This document shows positions 23,193 to 33,823 of a stretch of 64,000 nucleotides of DNA, one piece after another. Origin of the DNA: Paramacrobiotus metropolitanus. Its lineage: Eukaryota; Tardigrada; Eutardigrada; Parachela; Macrobiotidae. The stretch spans positions 372,001 through 436,000 of the forward strand of contig NW_026570294.1 of the NCBI RefSeq assembly GCF_019649055.1. Direction: 5' to 3'. Below the pieces are notes generated by a model. The model was not told the origin of the DNA and searched no databases. It saw only the letters and a program-made list of their open reading frames with translations. Every line of letters starts with the position of its first letter. Positions within the stretch are counted from its first letter, which is position 1. The position numbers were made by a program, and so were the translations under genes.

Positions 23193-23622
23193 TCGCTGTC
23201 GACTGATTTTCTGATCTGTGCCGCTTTTTTTGCCAAAAGTCTTTGTTTTTTTTATTATGTGCCTAAAAGTTGAACTTTTATTATTTCGCTGTGCGAAGAC
23301 AGTTATAAAACAAACAATACTCTCTGTGCATGTACTGTACTTTTAACTGAAATACAGAGAACTGTTAACAGTTATACGCAAACATTTATTTAAAATACGC
23401 GTTCACTATGAATGATTCATGCATTCGTAAGCCCCAGGGTACAGAGTATTCTGTAGACTACAGAGGCACATGCCGCAAAACAACTAGCAGGAAACTGGAA
23501 AACCATGAAATCGGCGACTTGTGGATACAGAATTGCTCTGAATTTGTGACCTTTTGGGAACACTTAGCTATCATGATAATAACATGGATAAAATTAGCAT
23601 TTTTGATATTTTAATAATACCT
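23193..23622. other. Intergenic
   Basis: 3' flank of the clip-domain homologue up to the transposon. An open frame at 23408-23614 has no recognisable features and is probably chance. Confidence 0.45.
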
Positions 23623-24433
23623 TAATTTATAGGAAATGGCTATTGTCACCCCCCTGCACCCCCTTTTGACTATTATCACCCTCTCGCGCCCCTTTTGACT
23701 ATTGTCACCCCCTTTATTTTAATGAAATAAACACCCCCTTTGACTATTGTCACTCCTTACAACACGCCCTTTTGGCTGTTGCCACCACCTCTCAATTTAT
23801 TCTTATAATTTTTCCACCAGCGGTTCTTTTTCAACTCTGTGCCTGTCACCACCGGCAGGCCTAGGGGAAAGGCGCCAAGCGAAGGTTACTGACACTTAAC
23901 ATATATACATCGCTAAGATGCGGCGTCATTTTTTTTAATATTAAACTTAACAGCTTCAAGGGTTGTTTTCTGATGAGCTCCGCAGCGAATGCGATCGCAA
24001 AAAGTCCACAGTTATAACTATCCCATTGATGTTGTATGCAAGGAAAGAAAACTTCGGTGTACTCGCTTCCGATTGATCTCAACACTTTCTTAATCACTGG
24101 TGCCGACGCCGGTGGTACAGTCATAAACAAACGGCTGCCCCTCTTTCCGCGCTAACAGCACTCAGTGGTCGCTGGCACTTTTGTACCTTTCCGGTAGTTT
24201 AAAATCTTACTTAAGTTAGCTGAAAGGCCAAGCTAGCAACAACGTATTTTTTATAAGAAATGGCCAAGGAGTTGCAATAGTCAAAGGGGGTGAGAAAGGT
24301 GGTGACTATAGCCTAAGGGGGTGTTCACTTTATTTAAAAAAAAGGGGTGACAATTGTCAAACGGGGGTGCAAGGGGGTGACAATAGCCAAAAGGGGGTGC
24401 AAGGGGGTGACAATAGTCGCACCCTAATTTATA
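23623..24433. mobile_element. DNA transposon with long TIRs and 9-bp target duplication
   Basis: The element spans 23632-24424 (793 bp) and is bounded by the direct repeat TAATTTATA (23623-23631 and 24425-24433). The terminal regions are inverted copies of about 150 bases, each made of several subterminal tandem units of the type CTATTGTCACCCCCTTGCACCCCCTTTTGG. The only coding trace is a minus-strand C48 protease-like fragment (see next entry). No transposase is present, so this is a non-autonomous or internally deleted copy. The 8-9 bp target duplication and an Ulp1-like gene would fit Mutator-like (MULE) or P/hAT-type elements. The superfamily is not settled by eye. Confidence 0.85.
23861..24130 (-). 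pseudogene. Ulp1/C48 peptidase-like fragment inside the transposon
   Basis: About 89 residues in frame. The diagnostic segment HQWDSYNCGLFAIAFAAELI contains the Gln and catalytic Cys of the C-terminal half of C48 (SUMO/Ulp1-type) cysteine proteases. The His/Asp half of the active site is missing, so it is a fragment. Such proteases are commonly carried by eukaryotic DNA transposons. It lies between the inverted repeats in antisense to the window. Confidence 0.7.
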
Positions 24434-25089
24434 ATCAAAATCGTTGAGGATAAAAAAGTCTGTACACTTCTGTTAATACTCGTACAGTAATGAATTTCAA
24501 AATAATTCAAAATCGTATACTTTTAATTCATAATTCTACCAAAGTCTGGTATATTTTTTAATATATTTCTAGTATACGAGTAGAGGAATAGATATCTATA
24601 TACCATACTTATAGTATCGTTTAATGAATGTACAATTACAGTGCGTCAGTTTGCTGGACGGTATCTAGATCCGAGAAAATCCGTTGTCGACGAGAACATC
24701 GAAACAAAAGACCGAAAAAAATGCCTGACGATAACTTCGTGCATTCGAAGAAAAAAGGCTATAATATCGGCTTAGAAAAACACAGCGCCGCACACGGGAA
24801 ACAAATAACAAAACGCAACCACAGTGGAAGGGATAGCCGATAAATCCGGCAGTTCCGGCTTCCGCTGCAGCTACCGTTTGGCAACGTACTATATGCGCGT
24901 TGACCGGTGCATCTCACTTGCATTTTCAGCATGGCGTGATCATTTTTTACAGCGACAGTTATTTCACTATGCATTTATTTTACATTTTTCTAATTACATT
25001 TTTACTGAATTCTGAATTTAATTCCTTTGCTGGATTTTTAACTTGTTGGGTTGGTTAGCAAACTGCGGCGGTGACTAACAACAAGGAGA
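24434..25089. other. Upstream region of zinc-finger gene A (repeat unit A start)
   Basis: Related by eye to about 27130-27590 and 29640-30068, which lie in front of zinc-finger copies B and C. Shared words include GAAAATCCG(T), TGACGATAA and CAGTGGAAGG-type blocks. It is the 5' part of a tandemly duplicated unit and probably includes the promoter. The open frame at 24628-24843 is not conserved in the other copies. Confidence 0.6.
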
Positions 25090-25773
25090 ATGTCGGGTCG
25101 TAATCTGTCCTTATTCCGGTACCTATACCTGCAAGCCCGCGACAACATTCTGGAGCCCTACCCGATGGAGTGCGAATGCGACCGGTGCCCCCACTGGGCG
25201 CCGCTTCCGGGGGTTGAGCCCCTGAGCTGCCGGAAGTGCCAGTGCGTTCTGTGGCGCCATCGGCCCGTCTCTGAACTCCGCGCCGGCACCCCACCGCTGC
25301 CCTTCAACTGGATCTGGATGAGCGCGCCACCGCCGCCTCCGTCGCCAGGGCAAAGTAATCCTCTTTGGACGCCACGGGCACCAGGGGAAAATATCACCGT
25401 CGCGACACCACGGGCACCCCTTTCCCAGCGTCCCCAGCGGGCGATCACGAGGAAGGCGATCCCGCCAGATCCTCGGCCGAAAAAACGCAGGCAACCGGGA
25501 AAGCGCCGAGCTAATCGTCAGCGAGGACTTCAGGCGGCGCCCCCTACGCTGATGACCGCCGTCCCACCGCCCGTTCCGCAGATGACGCCCCGTCCGACGC
25601 ACTGCGACCAGTGTCCACGAATCTTCCGGAAGCGCGGCGAAGAGGCGGAACACCGGAAAGGTCACGAGAGCACCGATGCGACACTGCCGGCGTGTTCGGT
25701 ATGCGGCTTCCGCTGCCGCCCGCAGGGAATGGGCTCCCACTCGGCCATGCACCTGCGCGTCAAGCCCACGTGA
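25090..25773 (+). CDS. Small C2H2 zinc-finger protein, copy A
   Basis: Single exon, 227 residues. The N-terminal start MSGRNLSLFRYLYLQA is conserved in copy C. A Cys-rich segment (about residues 28-58, with ECDRCPHW and CRKCQCVLW) could bind metal. A Pro-rich basic linker follows, then two C-terminal fingers: CDQCPRIF ending HRKGH (about 172-192) and CSVCGFRC ending HSAMH (about 202-221). It is probably nuclear and nucleic-acid binding; the target is unknown. The gene is one of three copies in tandem units and converges on a GPCR remnant at 26655-26850. A shared AATAAA follows (26155-26160). The very high GC content contrasts with the AT-rich flanks. I do not recognise an orthologue outside this locus. 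Confidence 0.75.
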   Translation: MSGRNLSLFRYLYLQARDNILEPYPMECECDRCPHWAPLPGVEPLSCRKCQCVLWRHRPVSELRAGTPPLPFNWIWMSAPPPPPSPGQSNPLWTPRAPGENITVATPRAPLSQRPQRAITRKAIPPDPRPKKRRQPGKRRANRQRGLQAAPPTLMTAVPPPVPQMTPRPTHCDQCPRIFRKRGEEAEHRKGHESTDATLPACSVCGFRCRPQGMGSHSAMHLRVKPT

Positions 25774-26654
25774 CCGGCGATCAGATCCCGTGCTGATCCG
25801 GATTTATTGGACGGATAGGGTAAAGCAGTGAATTAATGCTACTGTTACTTTACATTAATGACTGTTAAAGCTGATTGTTGGTAACTCAGTGATGTTACGT
25901 TCATTGCGGATTTGACTGTTTTCCGTGCACACGTCTCCACACACACAACGTTGTGCGTGTTGTTATTATTTTTGCACTGGAAATTTCATTGGTATGTACT
26001 TTCCCTGTATTAGGCTTTGTTAGCTTTGTTGAATTGTTATCGAATTTCTATCGTCATGTCGGTGTTAACTGTTATGGAGATTATTATCGCGCACAGGTAT
26101 GTTGACCTGTGCCCTGCCTGAATATTTCGTTGAACGTGTACGATCCACGTCGATAATAAAGAAACGCAGATAGTGCCAGCGAAAATTAATCTGAAACGAT
26201 CCAAATTAAAAACTGAATGCGTATTTTATACTGCACTTTATACTGTTAGATTGTGTGTATCATTATACGGTATCTACAGATACGAAACATTCTATACACG
26301 ACCGGTGAAAATTGTTGATGCCGCTTGGAAGTGATACCGCGTACAACAGGGAGGAATTGAGTAAAAATAAGCTCGTGCTTAATGGTTTTACCTTTACCAA
26401 AGTAGGAGCAGGTGCTCAGCCAATATCAACGCGTTTCTCGTATTGGATAAAGTATATTTAAATATATCTTACAATATAATTTTGTTTATTAGCTCGCTGG
26501 TGCATGTTCTCGCTGGTCACAGTAGACTCTAATACTACAATAATTGTGACCTTTACTGAAATTGCTAATATTTCATACAGTTATTACAATCATCTATGCA
26601 TTTTAATCATCTGTGATTTTGTAGAGTTTTAAAACCTTTCTGATTATTTACATT
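25774..26654. other. 3' region of zinc-finger A
   Basis: Contains the 3' UTR of zinc-finger A with AATAAA at 26155-26160, then spacer. The stretch 25774-26160 is similar to the 3' flanks of copies B (27840-28126) and C (30624-30994). Confidence 0.6.
26155..26160 (+). promoter_or_regulatory. Polyadenylation signal, zinc-finger A
   Basis: AATAAA followed by a conserved GCAGAT context. The same signal occurs at the equivalent place in copies B and C, which supports its use. Confidence 0.6.
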
Positions 26655-26850
26655 TTTTTACAAGCAGTGAGCTTGACCGATATAAGCGAATTGTCCAGCA
26701 GTATAACCGCCCGATAGTCACCTGCAGGGTGACTGCAAAACGTACTCTTTCTGGAGGAAACCGTTAGCGATGGGCGCTTGCAGCGAACATACAGCACAGC
26801 AGACAAAGACCCTGGAGAACATGCGGACACAGACTTCGACAGCTGCAATA
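26655..26850 (-). pseudogene. GPCR exon 2 remnant, unit A
   Basis: Similar by eye to the 3' part of exon 2 of the intact GPCR (32250-32430), covering transmembrane segments 6-7: shared blocks include GCAGACAAAGACCC, GAACATGCGGACAC and ACTCTTTCTGGA. Indels break the reading frame. The upstream exon is absent. This is a truncated duplicate in the tandem zinc-finger/GPCR array. Confidence 0.75.
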
Positions 26851-27596
26851 AGTCAGATAACAGGAACGGTTGCAAAATATCGTTTGTGTGTAACTTTTAA
26901 ATGGAAAGCAGGCATCAAAGACTTGTGGAACGCCGATGATTTTAATAAATTTAAAGAAAAATGTGACTGATGAGACATACAACGCAAACGCTCTACCCGT
27001 TTTGTATTAATTATGTAATACAACAAATCTTAAAAAAAACCACAAGCGATTATGTAATTCAATAATTCGTGCACAGGCAGCACTTGCATTATTGATTAAT
27101 GCATTTAAAATTAAAATAATTAATACAGTATGTTGGACATTACTGTATTTGAATCGAGAAAATCCGTTATCCGCAAGACCCACGAACAACTCACCACACA
27201 AAACAGACTGAAAAAATGCCAAACGATAAATTCGCTGCATAGCAAGAAAAAAGCTGTAATACCGAGAAAAGGAAAAGCACAACGGCCGAACACACTTTGC
27301 CTGCATTAGGCTGCAGTTTTGTAATAAATTCGTTCATTTCGTAGAGCTGGCCAGTGACCACAATGGAAGGCATAGCCGTAAATCCGGGTTTTGCGACTAC
27401 CGTACCATATGCTGTACTCTGCATGTCCCTTGCATTTTCGCCATGCCGTGATCATTTCTCACAGCGACGGCTACTTCGCTGCGCACACCATACTTTTTAG
27501 TATTTTTCTGTATTACGGAATCTTTATAAATTTGCTTACTTAATTTCGACTGTAATTTTCAGTCAATTTTGGCTGTTATTGATCAGGAGAATGCCA
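26851..27596. other. Unit A/B boundary and upstream region of copy B
   Basis: AT-rich. 26850-27010 resembles 29395-29520 (for example TTTAAAGAAAAATG). 27130-27590 resembles the upstream regions of zinc-finger copies A and C. No intact gene. Confidence 0.55.
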
Positions 27597-27840
27597 GTTA
27601 GTCCAAGGTCGCCCCCTTCACGGGGAGATGCATGACCGAGTGCGAGTGCATTCCTGCTGGACGGCAACGGAAGCCGCAGTCCGGGCACGCCGGCAGTGTC
27701 GCATCCGTGCTCTCGTGACCTTTCCGGTGTTCCACCTCGTCGCCGCGATTGCGGAAGATCCGTGGGCATTTGTCGCACTGATTCGGACGGGGCGTCTGCG
27801 GAATGGGCGGTGGAACGGCGGTCAGGCGCCAATCCCACGT
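27597..27840 (-). pseudogene. Zinc-finger copy B with inverted internal segment
   Basis: The flanks run in the plus direction: the sequence just before 27590 matches the start region of copies A and C (GGAGAATGCC). The bases at about 27830-27855 match their 3' end (CCCACGTGACCG). The coding segment between them (about 27612-27825) is in the opposite direction. On the minus strand it encodes both fingers (CDKCPRIF to HRKGH, and CPDCGFRC to HSVMH) preceded by PPPIPQTPRP. The N-terminal two thirds are missing. The minus-strand frame through both fingers is open but has no proper start or promoter context, so I call it a rearranged pseudogene. Confidence 0.8.
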
Positions 27841-29199
27841 GACCGCCGATCGGTAATGTGGACGCTGATCAGTTTGTGCTGTTACGGATTTGACTGTTTT
27901 CCTTGCCCACTGATTGTGCTGTTATTGCTTTTGTACTGAAGTGTCGTACCGAAATTTTCCTTGTCATTTTCCCAATCTGATGATCTGCTAGCTTGGTTAA
28001 AGTGTTATCGAATAGTGATGGCCGTCTCGCTGTTAACCAATCATTAGCGCGCACAATCTTGTAAACCTTTATGCTGCCGGGATATTTCGTTGCATGTGCA
28101 TACTGATGCACGTGCTTAGCAATAAAGGACACAGATGCAGCTGGCGGACACATTATTTTGTAATTACCGCAATTAACAATTAGACGTCGCATTCAGTACG
28201 CATTTAATTCGCTTTAAGACATACGTAAAATTAGCGCGTAGCATATAATCGGAAACGCTAGCGTTATTTTTTTATGAAATTAAGTCGTGAGCGAACCGAA
28301 GTCACCAGCAATTGATAATGTGGAAAACAATTTTATGGGTGCTGTAGTCAGTATATTGTACTGCACCGTCTCAGACGATTTCGATAGCTGGAAGGCAGCA
28401 TGGCATCTGGGGCATACTACATAGTATTCCAAATACTTGTTATAATATTGTTCTAAGTTTTATTCGCAGTATGCACATAGGCTAATATCGCTCACAAAAA
28501 CACGATCAAACGTTAAACTTAAACAGTAATAATACATGCCCATCGTATAATCGCTGATATCATGTAACTATATCGATACATCATACGTTTTCCCAATAAT
28601 GGTTTGTATGATTTTATATCCCATAAGCCGATGTGCATTATTCTGAAATTTTCCATGCATGGAAATAAGTACGTAGTATAATACATACATAATCCAGCAA
28701 TGAGCTTTGTACAATTTACGTTAAAAGCATCTGCACAAGCTTGTCCGCGGTAATTTCCTACGTAAAGGTACAGACAGCAAACATTTAGCGCGCAGTTTGC
28801 GCTATGTCGATTGCCATTACACTACGTCGTGAATTTTGACATTTGGCTGTCAGAAATTTCCGGACAATCCTTTACACGAACTCTACACCTTAACAACTTA
28901 CTGCATGTGTCGTAATTAAGTATTACTCTGAAGTATGTACTAACAGGCGTTATATCGGCAATGCAGACCGGCAAGCAAGCAGTTCCGGTTGCTGGATATT
29001 CTTACTTACATGATTCTATTATTGCTGCGCTAGTGCGTGTTTCACAATTCACTAAGGTAGTGCGAATAATCGTGACCTTTATTGAAATAACCAATATTTC
29101 ATACAGGTTGTACAGTGAACTATGTATTTAATTTATTACTAATACTGTATACTGTATAAGTCTGTATGATCCTTAAACTACTGTATTCCGAAAAATTAT
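27841..29199. other. 3' region of copy B with GPCR exon 3 remnant
   Basis: Includes AATAAA at 28121-28126 in the same context as copies A and C. A short remnant of GPCR exon 3 lies at about 28978-29005 (GCAGTTCCGGTTGCTGGAT, as at 31741-31759). The rest is AT-rich spacer. Confidence 0.6.
28121..28126 (+). promoter_or_regulatory. Conserved polyadenylation signal, copy B
   Basis: AATAAA at the position equivalent to those of zinc-finger copies A and C. Its flank is in plus orientation even though the coding block is inverted. Confidence 0.5.
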
Positions 29200-29390
29200 T
29201 TACATCCAATTAGCTTTAATACTGACATAAATAAATTGTCCAACAGCATAACCGTCGAAAAATCCGCTGCAGCATCAGTTGCTAACCGTACTCTTTCTGG
29301 AAGAAACCGTTAGTGATGGACGGTGGCAGTAATAACAGTAAACACCTAGCACAGCCGACAACGATCCCGAAGAACATACCGACACTGATT
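29200..29390 (-). pseudogene. GPCR exon 2 remnant, unit B
   Basis: Similar to the 3' part of GPCR exon 2 at 32245-32430 (shared TACTCTTTCTGGAAGAAACC, CAGCATAACCG and GAAGAACAT). The reading frame is broken. Exon 1 is absent and only a trace of exon 3 remains at about 28978-29005. Closer to the intact gene in parts than the unit A remnant. Confidence 0.75.
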
Positions 29391-30068
29391 TGTTACAATA
29401 AGTTAGGCAGAAAACTGTCGTTTGCGTATGACTTTAAATAGCAAGCAGAAAAAAACTTGTGGAACACCGTTTATAATTCATTTAACAAATTTAAAGAAAA
29501 ATGACTGATGCTAATAGCGCTAACTCGATGTTTGCTCGTTTTGTAATAATTATGTAACACAGTACGCACACAGTTCTAAAACAATTACTATCACTTGGAT
29601 TATCGTTTAATGCATTTACAATCGAAATAATCAATTCAATTTGTTGGACATTATTTGAACTGGCAAAATCCGCTAGCCACAAGAACCAGGAGCTGCTGGA
29701 ACAGAAAATAGCCCGAGCAAATACCTGACGATAAATTCACTGCATACGAAGGGAAAAAGCTGTAGTACCGGCTTAATTGCAGAAGGAACAGCACAGCGGC
29801 CGAGCACTGGTTTGCATGGCTGCAGTTTCGCAGTATATCCGTTCATTCGGTATAGGTGGCCATAGACCACTATGGAAGATATAGCCGTAAATCCGGGTCT
29901 ATAACTGCAGCTACCATTGCGCAAAGCGATGCATATATGCCCGTTGAGCGGTAGTGCCGTGATCACTTCTCTACTTCACGGTGCACAGAGCGCTTTTTAA
30001 CATTTTTACTGAATTTTACCTTTTTTTACCGAGCTTTCATCAATTGACTGTTTTTGTTATTGAGTGGA
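29391..30068. other. Upstream region of zinc-finger C
   Basis: Equivalent to 26850-27590 in unit B and about 24434-25089 in unit A. AT-rich, no intact gene, and should include the copy C promoter. Confidence 0.55.
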
Positions 30069-30623
30069 ATGCCGGGTCGTCCATTCGCATTATTCCGGAA
30101 CCTATTCCTGCAAGCTAAAGGTTTGTGGACCGGAACGGCCGCACCAGCGCCGCCTCCTCCGTTGCCAGTAGAAGACACTCCCGTCGCGACGCCACCGACA
30201 CCAGAAGGAGATATTCCCGTTGGGACGCCAGCGGCACCAGAAGATGCTTTTATTGGGACGCCATCGGCGCCCCGCGTCCTGCATCCCCGGCGAGCGGTTG
30301 CGAAGACGACGGCCCCGGCAGCGCCCCGGACAAAACGCCTGCAAACGGTGAAGCGCTCAGTGAATCGTCAGCGAGGACGTCCAGTGGCGCCCCCTACGCT
30401 GGTGACCGCCGCCCCATCACCCGTTCCGCAGATGACGCGCCACCCAGCGCACTGCGACAAATGCCCGCGGAAATTTCACAGGCGCGGCGACGAAGTGGAA
30501 CACCGGAAAGGTCACGAGAGCATCGATGCGACACTGCCGGCGTGTTCGCTGTGCGGCTTCCGCTGCCGTCCAGAGGGACTGCGCTCGCACTCGGCCATGC
30601 ACCTCCGCGCCACTCCCACGTGA
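30069..30623 (+). CDS. Small C2H2 zinc-finger protein, copy C
   Basis: Single exon, 184 residues, starting at the ATG equivalent to copy A (MPGRPFALFRNLFLQA). The Cys-rich N-terminal segment of copy A is missing. In its place are three imperfect copies of a TP..P.. repeat (DTPVATPPTPEG, DIPVGTPAAPED, AFIGTPSAP), then a basic Ala/Pro linker and the two fingers: CDKCPRKF to HRKGH and CSLCGFRC to HSAMH. It ends HLRATPT, as copy A ends HLRVKPT. Conservation of both fingers and of the ends suggests continued selection. It is probably a nuclear nucleic-acid-binding protein with unknown target. The 3' end faces the intact GPCR gene. Confidence 0.75.
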   Translation: MPGRPFALFRNLFLQAKGLWTGTAAPAPPPPLPVEDTPVATPPTPEGDIPVGTPAAPEDAFIGTPSAPRVLHPRRAVAKTTAPAAPRTKRLQTVKRSVNRQRGRPVAPPTLVTAAPSPVPQMTRHPAHCDKCPRKFHRRGDEVEHRKGHESIDATLPACSLCGFRCRPEGLRSHSAMHLRATPT

Positions 30624-30988
30624 CCGGCCACCAGATCCCGTGCTGATCCGGCTTTTACTGGATGGATAGGTAAAGCAGCGGAATTACTGTTACTTTACAT
30701 TAAAGTCTGTTGAAATTTGGAGCTGATTGTTGGTAACTCGGTGATTTTATGTTCATTATGGATTTGATTGCTTTCCGTGCGCGTGTGTTGTTATTATTTT
30801 TGTACAGGAGAGCAGTACCGAGATTTCCCTTAGTTATTTTTTCGCAGCCTCATGATTGATTCCATTGGTTAAATTGTTATCAAACATCGAGTCGCCATGT
30901 ATTAACCGATCATTAATGCGCACATTCGTGTTGACCTTTGTGCTCGCGGAATATTTCGTTGCATGTGCGTAATGATGCAAAGTGCTAC

Positions 30989-30994
30989 AATAAA
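30989..30994 (+). promoter_or_regulatory. Polyadenylation signal, zinc-finger C
   Basis: AATAAAGGA context shared with copies A and B. Confidence 0.6.
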
Positions 30995-31584
30995 GGAACG
31001 CAGATACAGCTGGCGCGGAAACTGATCCGTAATTACCGCATTAATTTTAATAAACGGAAGTTGCATTTATTGCTTAATTTTTCACTGTATGGTATACGTA
31101 ATATTGACGTGAAAAATGTAATCGGAAATGGAAGCAGTACTTTTGTGAAATTAGGTCGTGAGAGAACCGACGTCACCCACAAATGATAATGTCGAAAACA
31201 ATCTTATTTTGTGTACTCGTATGCTGTATATCGTATCCGACAATTTAACAGCTGGAAGGCAGTTGGGCATGTGGAGCGTATTTTCAAATAATATATTATT
31301 CTAAGCGTCACTCACTATAAATCACGGTCAAGCGAAAAACTTACAAAAGTGGTAATGCATACCCAGCGTATACTTGCTGATATCATGTAAAAATCTATAC
31401 ATTATCTGTTTCATAAATTTTTGTAACAAACTTTTATATTCCATATTTATGCCGAAGTACGCTGTATGCCGAAATCGTCCATGCATGGAAATAAGTACAA
31501 TACGTAATGCATAATCCTACAACGAGCAGTGCACACTTTAAAAGCATCTGTACACGAATTGTTAATTGATTTATAACTTAAATA

Positions 31585-31590
31585 TTTATT
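31585..31590 (-). promoter_or_regulatory. Polyadenylation signal, GPCR
   Basis: AATAAA on the minus strand about 80 bases past the GPCR stop. Confidence 0.55.
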
Positions 31591-31671
31591 GCAGGTGTCG
31601 TAATTAAGCATTGAACGGAAGTAGAGCCTAGCGCTCTACGGATCGGCAATGCAAACCGTTAATATATATAA

Positions 31672-33823
31672 TTAGCCGTTGGAGGTGGCGTTAGTGGACG
31701 CGGCGGTCTGTTTGGTGCTGGACGTTATTCCGCTCATTCGCAGCAGTTCCGGTTGCTGGATCTTCTTACCCAGCACACTGGTCAGCTTTTCTTTACCTAG
31801 ACGCAGCTGTGCGCGGTAATCCTTGCTGACAATTAAATATATCACCTAAAAAGTGCGCTTATAAAAACCTGGATTAAAAATTGATTCCTTAGAAAAAATT
31901 TTAGCTCTGAAATAATTTTATCAGACGTTTTGCGATGTAATTACAATGTATACCAGAGAAAACTAATTTTGCACGCAACCCAGAATTTTCTCGAATTCCC
32001 CTGCACTACGATTATTGCCAAAATTATCCGTCAGTATAGCCTACTTAGTAATTAGCAAAAGCAGTTTCATAATTTTAATTATAAGCCGCGTTGGCGCGTG
32101 CATTTCGCAGGAGGACTAAAAATTATTGTAATAATCGCGACTTTTCGTTGAAATGGTTAATATTTCATATAATAATTGAATTAATTATATATCGAACGTT
32201 ATTAGTGATTTTATGCAATTAAACTGTTTTGAATACTAATTATTTACACGTAATTCGCTGTACCGGTATGAGCGCATTGCCCAGCAGCATAACCGCCCGG
32301 AAAATCAGCTGCAACATGGGCTGCGAGCTGTACTCTTTCTGGAAGAAACCATTCGCAATGGGCGGCGGCAGCAGACACCCGGCATAGCAGACAAAGACCC
32401 CGAAGAACATGCGGACACTGCGGTAGCGCTTCTGCGTACGCCGCGTGGCCTCTCCCATCCCCACCGGCGCCACGGGGACGCGGAAGTGGCGGTAGAGGAC
32501 CACGGCGAAGATGGTCAGGTACAGCAGGAAAGTGGAGCTGACCGGCAGGCCGATGCCCAACATGACAAAGACCAGCGACCACGTGGCGTTGTAGTAGAAG
32601 ACACCGCAAGATTCCCAGGAGGTGAAGCGGCGGAATTCGCCGCCGATGCCGAATTGCGGCAGCAGGGCGATGCCTAGACCGATCAGCCACGGAGCCACTA
32701 CCATGGAGTACAGCCTGCATGGATGTAAAAAAATTATATGTGATGTTAACAATTTATAATTATTATTGCGTAAGGTGCTCCAAATGTATCTTATATAAAT
32801 ACACGCGTATTTGGTATGCTTAATAAACGCTTATGCTAAACGCTAAAACGCTAAAATAATTACAATTTTTACTGAAAAAGTCTTGTACTCTGTATCTCTA
32901 CGATGCCTAAAGTGCGGCACATGAACTATGGCAAAACTGTAATGTTATAACATTAAACTGCATAATTATGCAATAATCCTGTGGTGCATTATCAATGAAT
33001 TTCAATAGTTCGATCATTGCCAATCGTTCGTTAATGGATCTATCGCTATGAACACCGGAATTAGCCAGTTAATCCTTTTCATCCTGTAATTACGCAATAA
33101 ATTGTTTAGGCTAATACTCTTGCAAATGAATATCAGATCTGCCATGGTTGCAAAATGAAAGTAAAACTAAAAAAGTATTTTTATAAGTTGATAAAACCGG
33201 TAAAACGCTTGGTATTAGGACAATAATACGTCCTTCTGTTGGCTTCTCTAATCGCAGAACATCAACGTGCAGGTTTATAAACGGAGCGTTGATACCCTAT
33301 AGTTCGAATAGTCCTGAAGAGAGTATAATATATCGCAGAGTTTGTATAGATAGCAATTATTCAGGGATATTAGTGCCATTTTTCTATAACTCCCTTATAA
33401 AAAATACAATGCCCACCTGAATCCTCGCGTCCATTGCGGATACTTATGCGGCAAACACACGGCAATAAAGCGATTGACGGCGATCATCAGATCCGTCCAG
33501 TCGACACAGTGCACAATGATGAAGTAGAAGATAAAGGTGCGCCGACACAGCTCCTTATCTCCGGCCAGACTAAAGGGTACACCCTGATAGGACTGCACCA
33601 GCAGCGGCATCCCCACCCCGCACTGCAGCGCCACCTGCAGCAGCAGATTCAGAAACAGCGCGCTTGAACGGGTACGCAGTTTCTTGGACAGCGCAATCAG
33701 TAACAGAAGAAGGATGGACAGCGTGCATCCGGTGGTACTGAGAAAGGTCATGATACTGTACCACACCGTCACCTCCAGACGGAAACGATGGTATACCGGC
33801 GGTGTGGAATTGCTAACGTTCAT
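31672..33823 (-). CDS. Rhodopsin-like G-protein-coupled receptor (three exons)
   Basis: Exons in coding order: 33823-33417, 32714-32264, 31845-31672. All join in phase, giving 343 residues. The start MNVSNST carries two N-glycosylation sequons before TM1. TM1-3 are in exon 1, with the conserved Cys at the top of TM3 (ELCRR, about 93) and NRF in place of DRY (117-119). Exon 2 has TM4, an extracellular loop 2 Cys (SWESCGVF), TM5, a basic loop 3 (RRTQKRYRSV) and TM6 with LLPPPIANG rather than CWxP. The exon 2/3 join restores TM7 as NALIPVIYLI (NPxxY-like), followed by SKDYR and a Ser/Thr-rich tail, which strongly supports this splice. Plasma-membrane receptor of class A; ligand unknown. Two truncated copies lie upstream in the array. 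The intact gene converges on zinc-finger C. Confidence 0.88.

Larger units (their letters stand above)
30624..31671. other. Convergent spacer between zinc-finger C and GPCR
   Basis: Contains the zinc-finger 3' UTR with AATAAA (30989-30994) and, on the other strand, the GPCR polyadenylation signal (31585-31590). No further gene recognised. Confidence 0.6.

Noticed and set aside
23640-23760. CCCCC-rich tandem words considered as a CRISPR-like or microsatellite array
   Set aside because: They are mirrored in reverse complement at 24290-24424 and bounded by a target duplication, so they are transposon ends.
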